DNA of 10,711 nucleotides from assembly GCA_002402275.1 (NCBI GenBank), contig DHFN01000073.1, positions 1-10,711 on the forward strand, read 5' to 3'. The notes under the pieces were generated by a model, which saw nothing but the letters and a program-made list of their open reading frames with translations, was not told the origin of the DNA and did not search any database. A program made the translations under genes and the position numbers. Source of the stretch: Anaerolineales bacterium UBA4823 (GTDB taxonomy: Bacteria > Chloroflexota > Anaerolineae > Anaerolineales > UBA4823). Shown in pieces: positions 1-6,157 of this stretch. How positions within the stretch are numbered: the first letter of the stretch is position 1; every line of letters begins with the position of its first letter.

Positions 1-261
1 GGCTCGGAAGGCTATTGTCATCCCTAAACCAATGAGGAGGATAGGGCAGGTTTTTAATAATGTGGCGGTGATTTGCCGCTTCCCCCCAAAAGCTCCCTTG
101 ATCATTGCCGAGTATGCTTGAATTGGATCGGCACCGGTAATCCAGATCAAGAGTGCTCCAATCAGTATTCCGATAATTGCACCAACCAGCGGAGCGCCTA
201 CAGACACTAAAGATGAAGGGATTCTTTTCTTAATGAGAGGAGGATTGGAAGTGGTTGTCAT
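1..261 (-). CDS. BMP-type ABC importer permease, N-terminal part (cut by window edge)
   Basis: Reading the minus strand from the ATG at 261 gives 87 codons open to the window edge, so only the N-terminus is seen. A polar start with several basic residues (KKR at about 11-13) is followed by a long hydrophobic segment (about residues 19-42). Then come a stretch ending in KGAFGGKRQITATLLKTC and a second hydrophobic run, PILLIGLGMTIAFRA. The pattern of a terminal loop leading to LLIGLGMTIAFRA is characteristic of the BPD_transp_2 permeases that partner BMP/PnrA lipoproteins (YufP/NupP type). The ATG overlaps the stop codon of the ATPase gene (ATGA), so translation is probably coupled. In this family a second permease gene normally follows; it would lie beyond the window. 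Substrate unknown; nucleosides are typical of the family. Confidence 0.85.
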   Translation of the reverse strand, partial: MTTTSNPPLIKKRIPSSLVSVGAPLVGAIIGILIGALLIWITGADPIQAYSAMIKGAFGGKRQITATLLKTCPILLIGLGMTIAFRA

Positions 262-1817
262 AGTTTGATTCTAGTATTGGCACTTTCTGCAGGGGTAACT
301 GATGAACCGCCCATCATCAGTCCTAATTGATTGATATCCACATCGGTGTTGTCGAGCAAGCCAACAATCTGGCCGGCATACATCACAGCGATTCGATCAC
401 TTAAGGTCAAAATTTCATCTAATTCAGTTGAGAACAATAGAATGGCGGTCCCAGAGTTTCGTTGATTAATGAGCTGCTGGTGAATAAACTCGATCGCGCT
501 AATATCAAGTCCCCGAGTTGGCTGAGCTGCCAACAAGACCAAGGGCTTGCGGGCTAATTCTCGAGCCAGGATCATTTTCTGAACGTTTCCTCCCGATAAT
601 TTCCCTGCCTGGGTTTGGATTGAGGGGGTCCGTATATCAAAAGTACTTACCAGATATTGAGCTTCTTGGAAAATCCTATTCCAATCGAAAAATCCATGAC
701 GGGTAAAGGGTTCACGGTCAAATCGTTCTAAGACCAGGTTTTCCGCCACATTGAAATCAGGAAGCATCCCACGGGCATAACGGTCAGAAGGGATATGGGC
801 TAATCCGGCTTCCCCAACTTCTTTTGGAGTTGAATGGGTAACATTTTTCCCACAAATTTCAATCTGACCGCTTTCGACCTTACGTAAACCAGCAATTGCT
901 TCCTCCAGTTCGGATTGCCCATTTCCTGCTACACCAGCGATGCCCAAAATCTCCCCTCCACGGACTTCAAAGTTAATATTATTTACGGCAACTAAATCGC
1001 GATCGTTCCGAACTTTCAAGTTGGTTACGTTTAAAAGAGGTTCTCCAAACTTGGATTGACCTTTTTCGACCGAAAACAATATATCTCGACCGACCATCAT
1101 ATGCGCTAAGGATTGTTGATCGGTTTCGCTGGTTACCACTGTATTGACCACTTTGCCATCTCGTAAGACTGTAATCCGATCGCTTACTGCCAGCACTTCC
1201 CCCAATTTGTGGGAAATGAAAATCACCGTTTTGCCATCTTTCGCTAGGCGGCGTAAAACCTTGAGTAAGTCATCTACCTCAGGGGGGGTTAAAACTGCAG
1301 TGGGCTCATCCAATATAAGGACCTCAGCGCCATGATAGAGTGCTTTTAGGATTTCAACCCGTTGCTGTTCACCAACGGAAAGGGTCCAAACACCTGCTTG
1401 TGGTTCTATTTTTAAGCCATAAGTTTCCGATGCTTTTAAGATTCTCTGATTAACCTCCGCGAGATTTTCGATGAGCGGAGCGCGTGGAGAAGGCTGACCC
1501 AGGATAATATTCTCTGCGACAGTAAATGGTTGAACAAGCATGAAATGTTGATGAACCATCCCTAATCCATGGGAAATTGCATCGCGAACCGAAGAGAAAT
1601 GCACCGGCTTACCATGTAAGATAATCTCACCGGCATCAGGTTCGTAAAGTCCATATAAGATATTCATCAAAGTAGTTTTACCAGCTCCATTTTCACCAAG
1701 CAGAGCATGAATTTCACCTTGCCGTAGTTCTAAATTGATGTGATCATTTGCCAGTACGCCAGGGAAGCGTTTTACGATATTATGCATTTCAATGATATTG
1801 GGATTATGTTCGATCAA
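258..1817 (-). CDS. BMP-type (nucleoside-like) ABC importer, double ATPase subunit
   Basis: A 519-residue ATPase with two fused nucleotide-binding domains, as in the YufO/NupO and RbsA/MglA group. Domain 1 has Walker A GENGAGKT (41-48), Q-loop Gln90, signature LSVGEQQR (146-153) and Walker B VLILDEP (166-172). Domain 2 has the degenerate P-loop GVAGNGQSE (295-303), signature LSGGNVQK (407-414) and AAQPTRGLD (430-438) where Walker B should be. These degenerate motifs are usual for the second half of this family and do not imply damage. It would energise import by the BMP lipoprotein (7222-6158) and the permease that follows. The start is a TTG that overlaps the MFS stop (TTGA), with AAGGAG 10 nt upstream; an ATG at 1787 would remove only ten residues. 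The 3' end overlaps the permease start. Confidence 0.93.
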   Translation of the reverse strand: MIEHNPNIIEMHNIVKRFPGVLANDHINLELRQGEIHALLGENGAGKTTLMNILYGLYEPDAGEIILHGKPVHFSSVRDAISHGLGMVHQHFMLVQPFTVAENIILGQPSPRAPLIENLAEVNQRILKASETYGLKIEPQAGVWTLSVGEQQRVEILKALYHGAEVLILDEPTAVLTPPEVDDLLKVLRRLAKDGKTVIFISHKLGEVLAVSDRITVLRDGKVVNTVVTSETDQQSLAHMMVGRDILFSVEKGQSKFGEPLLNVTNLKVRNDRDLVAVNNINFEVRGGEILGIAGVAGNGQSELEEAIAGLRKVESGQIEICGKNVTHSTPKEVGEAGLAHIPSDRYARGMLPDFNVAENLVLERFDREPFTRHGFFDWNRIFQEAQYLVSTFDIRTPSIQTQAGKLSGGNVQKMILARELARKPLVLLAAQPTRGLDISAIEFIHQQLINQRNSGTAILLFSTELDEILTLSDRIAVMYAGQIVGLLDNTDVDINQLGLMMGGSSVTPAESANTRIKL

Positions 1818-3046
1818 GATGGAATATCTCCTTCCATAGGTTCATTCCTCTTTTCAAGGCTGTCGGAAATGGGCATATCTATGTTCAAGGGACGGATAAA
1901 GGCAGCTAATATGAATAAACCACATAAATTGATCACCAAAGTGCATGCAGCATTTACCACTAAACCACGCTGTACCAACGATGGGCCAACCAAAGCCCCC
2001 AAGGCATCTCCGAGAGATAACGCAGCTTGAGTGGCAGCCATGAAAAAGCCCCGAGCTTGGAGAGAGAGTGTGGTCATCAAAGGCAATAAACTAGTGATGG
2101 TAAACTCAAAACTCAGATAAAAAATAAACAAAGTTGCCAGGGCAAACCCTAATTGAGAGTGCACCATTGGCAGAACCAGACAGATGACAGAATTCACTGC
2201 TATGCCAAGTCCGACTGCTTTTCGTTTGCCCAACCGATCAGTGAATAATATGGCGCAACCTACACCTACAATGCCAGCGAAGCCAATTACAGTCGAGGCA
2301 ACGCCTAATTGTCCAACCTTCAAATCGAAAGAATTTTCCATCCATATCCCAAAAACAATGCTAATAACTTGATTGCCAAACGTCATCAAAAGAGCCAGGA
2401 CAAGACCTAGTAGGGGTGTCTTTCCGATAATTTGGCGTAAGCCAAAGCGTAGTTCATCCCAGTTTCCGGTGATGCGAGATTGGTTTGGTAATATAAGCCC
2501 GACCAAACCCCCAAGCAGGATGCCCAACACTCCCAACCAAATGAAGGGGGAACTCCAACCATAATGTTCCATACCCCATCCCACCAGGGGTATGCCAATC
2601 ACAAAGGCTAAGGACCAGCCCAGTTCGACAGAAGCCATTGCCTTTCCGCGTTGGATATACGGGATTTTATCTCCCAGGTAAGCATGGATTGAGGAATCGA
2701 TGATAACTATGGCACCTCCGGAAATGATCATTCCGATGAAAAAGGTAGCATAGGTTGGGAAAAAACCCACTAAAGCCATGGAGAATCCAAATATTATAAG
2801 TGCCCAAACCAAGGCTTTCTTTCTGCCATGCATGTCAGCAATAGCACCAAGCGGTGGTCCAATCAAGCCGGGCACAGAACGTGCGCTTACTGCAACAGCC
2901 ACAGTCTCAACCGGCACTCCCAATCCACGAGCTAGGGCTGGTAGAAATGGAAATACCATTCTGAAAACTGTTGAATCGTATAATCTTACTAAGGTGAAGA
3001 GGGATAAAACCGATTTATTTTGGGTTAGGTTGGGCTTCACAGGCAT
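1814..3046 (-). CDS. MFS transporter, 12-TM type
   Basis: A 410-residue, strongly hydrophobic protein from the ATG at 3046 (MPVKPNLTQNKS). The major facilitator signature is visible between the second and third membrane segments, GAIADMHGRKK (about 67-77). The length and alternating hydrophobic stretches fit 12 transmembrane helices. The substrate cannot be read from the sequence. In this operon it could export a demethylated product, or import a methylated substrate alongside the ABC system. An in-frame TTG at 3100 would add 18 residues but has no ribosome-binding site. The ATG has only a weak AAAGG close by, and may be coupled to a small upstream ORF whose stop overlaps it by 10 nt. The stop overlaps the TTG start of the ATPase gene. 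Confidence 0.88.
   Translation of the reverse strand: MPVKPNLTQNKSVLSLFTLVRLYDSTVFRMVFPFLPALARGLGVPVETVAVAVSARSVPGLIGPPLGAIADMHGRKKALVWALIIFGFSMALVGFFPTYATFFIGMIISGGAIVIIDSSIHAYLGDKIPYIQRGKAMASVELGWSLAFVIGIPLVGWGMEHYGWSSPFIWLGVLGILLGGLVGLILPNQSRITGNWDELRFGLRQIIGKTPLLGLVLALLMTFGNQVISIVFGIWMENSFDLKVGQLGVASTVIGFAGIVGVGCAILFTDRLGKRKAVGLGIAVNSVICLVLPMVHSQLGFALATLFIFYLSFEFTITSLLPLMTTLSLQARGFFMAATQAALSLGDALGALVGPSLVQRGLVVNAACTLVINLCGLFILAAFIRPLNIDMPISDSLEKRNEPMEGDIPS
1828..1833 (-). promoter_or_regulatory. Ribosome-binding site supporting the TTG start of the ATPase gene
   Basis: AAGGAG on the minus strand lies inside the end of the MFS gene, 10 nt before the TTG at 1817. With the TTGA start-stop overlap it favours the TTG over the ATG at 1787. 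Confidence 0.55.
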
Positions 3047-3279
3047 AACCTTTTTATATATCTTTCTTGAAGCCCTGGATGAATGGGTAATTCGGTACAA
3101 TGAAATCGCAAAGTGATTTCATCCGATAGCCTGTGCCGTGAACGGCATATCTCTGTAGCCCGTGACTTTGTTATTACAATCTCTAAAACTCGCAGTAAAT
3201 GAGTAACTTCCTCAATCACTTTCTTTCTTCCGATTGGCTTCAGATCAGCCAAGTAGGTTCTATGCATCTTGTTTGGCAT
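3037..3279 (-). CDS. Possible small hypothetical protein filling the gap before the MFS gene
   Basis: An open frame of 80 codons (ATG at 3279; an alternative ATG at 3267 gives 76) starts inside the last codons of the MetH-activation-like gene. Its stop TGA overlaps the MFS start codon region by 10 nt. It thus fills an otherwise 213-bp gap in the same direction, as a translationally coupled gene would. The product is basic and mostly polar, with a likely amphipathic helix around GRKKVIEEVTHLLRVLEIV and no membrane segment. I recognise no family. Against it: no Shine-Dalgarno sequence is visible, and two short palindromes (3102-3120 and 3134-3147) lie inside it, which would also fit a non-coding regulatory spacer. 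An in-frame GTG at 3324 could extend it by 15 residues. Confidence 0.35.
   Translation of the reverse strand: MPNKMHRTYLADLKPIGRKKVIEEVTHLLRVLEIVITKSRATEICRSRHRLSDEITLRFHCTELPIHPGLQERYIKRLCL
3102..3120. repeat. Short hairpin GAAATCGC-AAA-GTGATTTC
   Basis: Eight-base arms around a three-base loop, with one G/T mismatch that can pair as a wobble in RNA. It lies 56 nt upstream of the MFS ATG. No T-run follows on either strand, so it is not an obvious intrinsic terminator. It may be a regulatory hairpin, or chance within the small ORF. Confidence 0.35.
3134..3147. promoter_or_regulatory. Perfect palindrome TGCCGT-GA-ACGGCA
   Basis: Six-base arms with a two-base spacer, located about 90 nt upstream of the MFS gene. 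The size suits a dimeric repressor site, but no second copy was noticed in the window and no good promoter lies beside it, so a role as an operator is only a possibility. Confidence 0.3.
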
Positions 3280-3958
3280 GATCGGATCGGTACTTACAAA
3301 TATCGCGCATAGAACAATAATCACAGGGTGTGCCTTGCTGGTTTAAATCCTCTCCCAATCCGAGAATTAAGGAAAGAGACTTCATTGGGAGCATTATGGC
3401 AGATTCGGTTAGTTTAACTCCTGCTTGTTCCCCGTCGAGTAATGAGAAAATCTGAGGTTGTCCCACTTCAATAGGCCAGCCTATCATTCCTGGGCTAAGG
3501 GGAATGGTTGTTTGCCAGTTTTTTTGCGCTGCTTGCTCTTCAAAATATTGGCAAGCTGCATTGGCTAGCGCTTCAACGGCTGCTGAACCAGCACCATAGA
3601 GCGCTAAACCATGCACCATATCGGTTTCCATAACCTGAGAGGCATATTCTTCTAACTCGGCGCCAATCGAGCAGACCATCACCAGGACTTCTTTTGAAGA
3701 ACTAAGATATTGTGAAATGGCTTTTCCGGTGATTTCTTTTCCATTGAGCAAGCGAATGGAATTATGGAGGATGGAACCCACAGGATAACGCTCATATAAA
3801 ACGATAGGGTAGACCCGAGTTAGAGCTTCACCGATAGCTTGTTCTGCGATCTTCACTAAATTAGGGCGCCGAGTCCTTAGGATTACCGGGTCAGCGCCTT
3901 GCCCACGCAGAATTGCATCTGCATCTAAGCGCAAATTCCATTGATCAAGAATTGGCAT
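3260..3958 (-). CDS. Stand-alone MetH activation-domain-like protein, candidate corrinoid reactivation factor
   Basis: A 232-residue soluble protein starting at the ATG at 3958, with AAGGA about 10 nt upstream. It resembles the C-terminal activation domain of B12-dependent methionine synthase in its free-standing form. The core shows TTIPLSPGMIGWPIE (150-164; the SPG at 155-157 matches the family's SPGY-like loop), then QIFSLLDGEQAGVKLTES and MLPMKS. In MetH this domain binds the cobalamin domain and S-adenosylmethionine and supports reductive methylation of inactive Co(II). The last 25 residues carry C212-x2-C215-x5-C221 (CDYCSMRDICKYR), which could bind an iron-sulfur cluster or another metal. 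It follows a methyltransferase/corrinoid-protein pair by 72 bp, so a role in rescuing oxidised corrinoid protein is likely. The stop is TAG, the only amber stop among the genes whose ends are visible. Confidence 0.8.
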   Translation of the reverse strand: MPILDQWNLRLDADAILRGQGADPVILRTRRPNLVKIAEQAIGEALTRVYPIVLYERYPVGSILHNSIRLLNGKEITGKAISQYLSSSKEVLVMVCSIGAELEEYASQVMETDMVHGLALYGAGSAAVEALANAACQYFEEQAAQKNWQTTIPLSPGMIGWPIEVGQPQIFSLLDGEQAGVKLTESAIMLPMKSLSLILGLGEDLNQQGTPCDYCSMRDICKYRSDHAKQDA

Positions 3959-3980
3959 TTACAACCATTCCTTAGGATAA

Positions 3981-4004
3981 AATGTCAGTTTCTATGTTGA
4001 CATT
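3981..4004 (-). repeat. Intergenic stem-loop AATGTCA-N10-TGACATT
   Basis: Perfect seven-base arms with a ten-base loop lie in the 72-bp gap between the second corrinoid-protein gene and the MetH-activation-like gene. Only a short TTTT, shared with the arm end, follows on the minus strand. It looks more like an RNA processing or attenuation structure than a full terminator. Confidence 0.4.
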
Positions 4005-4030
4005 CGCATCGAATTCTTAACCAGCCAAAC

Positions 4031-4687
4031 TTACTTTTTTAGAATGGCTTTGCATACCTCAACCGCCGCAGCAGCATCTGGAGCAAATCCATCTGCCCCA
4101 ACTTCATCTGCGTAAACTTGAGTAACACTTCCTCCACCAATGATGAATTTATAATCATTTCGGAGCTCAACCTCTTTGAAGAGATTAATGGTGCTAAGGA
4201 TCGAAGGTCTTGTGGTAGTCATCAAGGAGGACATGGCTACAATGTCTGCTTTTTCTTTTTGGGCGGCTTCTAGAAAAACGCTTGGGGCTACATCTCGACC
4301 TAAATCAACCACTTTAAAGCCGTGTGCCCGGACTAAAGTGCTGACGATATTTTTCCCAATGTCATGGACATCATTCTCGACTGTCCCAATTACAACTGTT
4401 CCCAGAGAGGTCATTTGCTGTCCTGAAGAAGCTAAAGCTTCCTCTAAGATAGCCGTGGCTTTTTCTGCTGCATCCCCAGAAGCCATCAATTCGGGAAGAA
4501 ATATGACAAAATCTTGAAAATCTTGTCCCACCTGAGTCAGGGTTGGGACGATCACATTTTGAATTAAAGCTAAAGGCTCTACTCCTAGATCAAGAGATTT
4601 TCGGGTAAGGGTTGCTGTTTTATTGCTATCTCCATCGGTCAAAGCCTGTTTCAGCTCATCCAAAGTTTGATCAACTGTATTGGACAT
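4031..4687 (-). CDS. Corrinoid (B12-binding) protein, partner of the 6077-4671 methyltransferase
   Basis: A 218-residue methyl carrier of the MtmC/MttC/MtgC type. The N-terminal helical domain (about 5-90) corresponds to B12-binding_2. The Rossmann-like B12 domain (about 95-218) contains the base-off motif D106-V-H108-D-I-G111, in which His108 should be the lower cobalt ligand. It also has SSLMTTT (153-159) and a GGG (184-186) followed by VYADEVGADGFAPDAA. Full length and intact. It should accept a methyl group on Co(I) from its partner methyltransferase and pass it to a second methyltransferase not seen in this window. The ATG lies inside the end of the methyltransferase gene (17-nt overlap), behind AAGGTGA, so the two are translationally coupled and probably a dedicated pair. 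The exact substrate cannot be inferred from this protein. Confidence 0.95.
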   Translation of the reverse strand: MSNTVDQTLDELKQALTDGDSNKTATLTRKSLDLGVEPLALIQNVIVPTLTQVGQDFQDFVIFLPELMASGDAAEKATAILEEALASSGQQMTSLGTVVIGTVENDVHDIGKNIVSTLVRAHGFKVVDLGRDVAPSVFLEAAQKEKADIVAMSSLMTTTRPSILSTINLFKEVELRNDYKFIIGGGSVTQVYADEVGADGFAPDAAAAVEVCKAILKK

Positions 4688-6077
4688 TTTTCACCTTCTT
4701 CCAACCACCATCTAGGTCTAACCCCATTTTCATAATGGCATCTTTAACTTTATAATATTTTTCTAGCCAATTCTCTTTCGGTTCTACTGTATTCTCATCA
4801 TATACTTCGGGGAATGAAAGGCCACGGTTTGGATTATTGAATGTATTTTCATAGTGAGTAAGCAGCTCTAAGACGATCTCATTTGCTTGTTGGCGGGTCA
4901 TTCCTAGGCTGGCATGAGAGACTTCGGCGATAAAACGAGCTTCCAGTCCGGTGGTTGCGTCAGCTTTGAAACCGCCGGTACACCCAGCCCCTTGCATATT
5001 CATACCCGAAGGTGTGCCAGCCAAAGCTCCAGCTGCAACCTCCCAGAATAATTCCTCCGCACCAGCTCCAGAAACACAATAGATATCATTGAGTGCGGGT
5101 ATGGCTGTATTGCGGGATAATGCCTGACCGACCATGGCTTGCATCCATAAACCCATGCGATCAGTATTATTCACCCAATGCAGATGGGTGTGACTCATCA
5201 TGTGGTAAGAGGCATCATAGAGAACGACTCCCAGAATATGGCAAGCAATGGTTACCACAGCAGTGCCTTCTGCTCCTCCTCCTAATCCACCAATCAAGGG
5301 GGTCATTAAGTCAACGATATGCATACCGATGCTCTGCAGATAGGCTACCCGAGAGAGTTGGTCATAATCGGTCTTCATTTCAACCATTTGCGAGACCAGG
5401 AATGCATCGGATGGACGGAGTCCATTTTCAGAATCGACTGCTGCCATTTTCCCTTGGCAGGTGAGGGGAACAGCAACATCGCTGATATGCATACCCGGAC
5501 GACCAGCTTTGCGGATTGCATCTCGAGCAACTAGTGCATCGCGTCGGGCACCCAGGATTTCCAGAGGTGTGCCAGGGATGATTTGATTGCCCATATAGGT
5601 GGATACTGATCCAGCGCCCAGCATATCCACAAGTGGTTCTTGGGCACAACTAAATAAGATAAGTGGATGGTATTTCTCGGAACATGGAGTTCCGGTTGGA
5701 CCACTTAAAACTACCGCTGGTGTTGTTCCTTCAACATCCCGGTGTCTCATAATCCGCATATCTTTGCCTGTGCCCAATACTAAGCTACTGCGTACTTTTC
5801 CCATAAGGTCTAAGACCTCATCAAGACTGAACAAGATCCGTCTTTTTGTGGTTTGATTATATACTCCAAGATCTAGAAAGAGTTCTAACCCAGCTTGATA
5901 TAGTCGGTCAGCCATGTCATTGTCACTGGGTACCGGAGTTTGGGGGTTGAATTTGATCCCATATTGTTTTACTAATTCCCCAGCTCGTTTAGATAGCGCA
6001 CGTTCGAAATCTGCTTCCTTTGTGAATGGACCATTTTCTGAACGTTTTACGATTGTTGGCAGAATATTATTCTGCAT
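4671..6077 (-). CDS. MtmB-family methylamine-type:corrinoid methyltransferase without pyrrolysine (copy 1, Gln208)
   Basis: A 468-residue protein matching the MtmB (monomethylamine:corrinoid methyltransferase) family by eye. Shared signatures, recalled from methanogen MtmB, include KQYGIKF (37-43), PSDNDMADRLYQAGLE, VLGTGKD (100-106), GGPTG-like SGPTGTP (125-131), AGRPGM (191-196), GGxxGGxEG (263-271) and the end FPEVYDENTVEP. MtmB is about 458 residues, so this is full length. In MtmB an amber codon for pyrrolysine follows the GRPGM block, in the context SLSA-Pyl-G. Here the same place reads VPLTC-Q208-G with CAA (5454-5456), so no amber decoding is needed. Probable role: methyl transfer from an N-methyl compound to the corrinoid protein encoded just downstream. 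The ATG at 6077 is preferred for its AGGAGGT; an upstream in-frame TTG at 6113 lacks one and sits within a stem-loop. Substrate unknown. Confidence 0.88.
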   Translation of the reverse strand: MQNNILPTIVKRSENGPFTKEADFERALSKRAGELVKQYGIKFNPQTPVPSDNDMADRLYQAGLELFLDLGVYNQTTKRRILFSLDEVLDLMGKVRSSLVLGTGKDMRIMRHRDVEGTTPAVVLSGPTGTPCSEKYHPLILFSCAQEPLVDMLGAGSVSTYMGNQIIPGTPLEILGARRDALVARDAIRKAGRPGMHISDVAVPLTCQGKMAAVDSENGLRPSDAFLVSQMVEMKTDYDQLSRVAYLQSIGMHIVDLMTPLIGGLGGGAEGTAVVTIACHILGVVLYDASYHMMSHTHLHWVNNTDRMGLWMQAMVGQALSRNTAIPALNDIYCVSGAGAEELFWEVAAGALAGTPSGMNMQGAGCTGGFKADATTGLEARFIAEVSHASLGMTRQQANEIVLELLTHYENTFNNPNRGLSFPEVYDENTVEPKENWLEKYYKVKDAIMKMGLDLDGGWKKVKNVQYS

Positions 6078-6081
6078 ACTT

Positions 6082-6088
6082 ACCTCCT
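6082..6088 (-). promoter_or_regulatory. Strong ribosome-binding site fixing the start of methyltransferase copy 1
   Basis: AGGAGGT on the minus strand, four nucleotides before the ATG at 6077. It is the best Shine-Dalgarno sequence in the window and excludes the upstream TTG as the main start. Confidence 0.8.
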
Positions 6089-6104
6089 CGTTAGGATTGA
6101 AATA

Positions 6105-6140
6105 TCCGCCCAACCAGGTTATGGTTAGTGGTTAGGCGGA
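6105..6140 (-). repeat. Strong intergenic stem-loop between the binding-protein and methyltransferase genes
   Basis: On the minus strand TCCGCCTAACC is followed, after a 14-nt loop, by GGTTGGGCGGA. This gives ten Watson-Crick pairs and one G-U wobble, GC-rich at the base. It begins 18 nt after the binding-protein stop codon. The downstream sequence (TATTTCAATCC) lacks a proper T-run, so a complete intrinsic terminator is unlikely. Such structures after a binding-protein gene commonly protect the upstream mRNA from 3' decay or cause partial termination, giving more binding protein than transporter. Confidence 0.7.
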
Positions 6141-6157
6141 CATAGAGTAAATAAAGA

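Noticed and set aside
5093..5464. Plus-strand frame of 123 residues
   Set aside because: Antisense shadow of the methyltransferase gene, with no ribosome-binding site or family signature.
6105..6140. Intrinsic transcription terminator after the lipoprotein gene
   Set aside because: The stem is strong but no T-run follows on the minus strand, and functionally related genes continue downstream.
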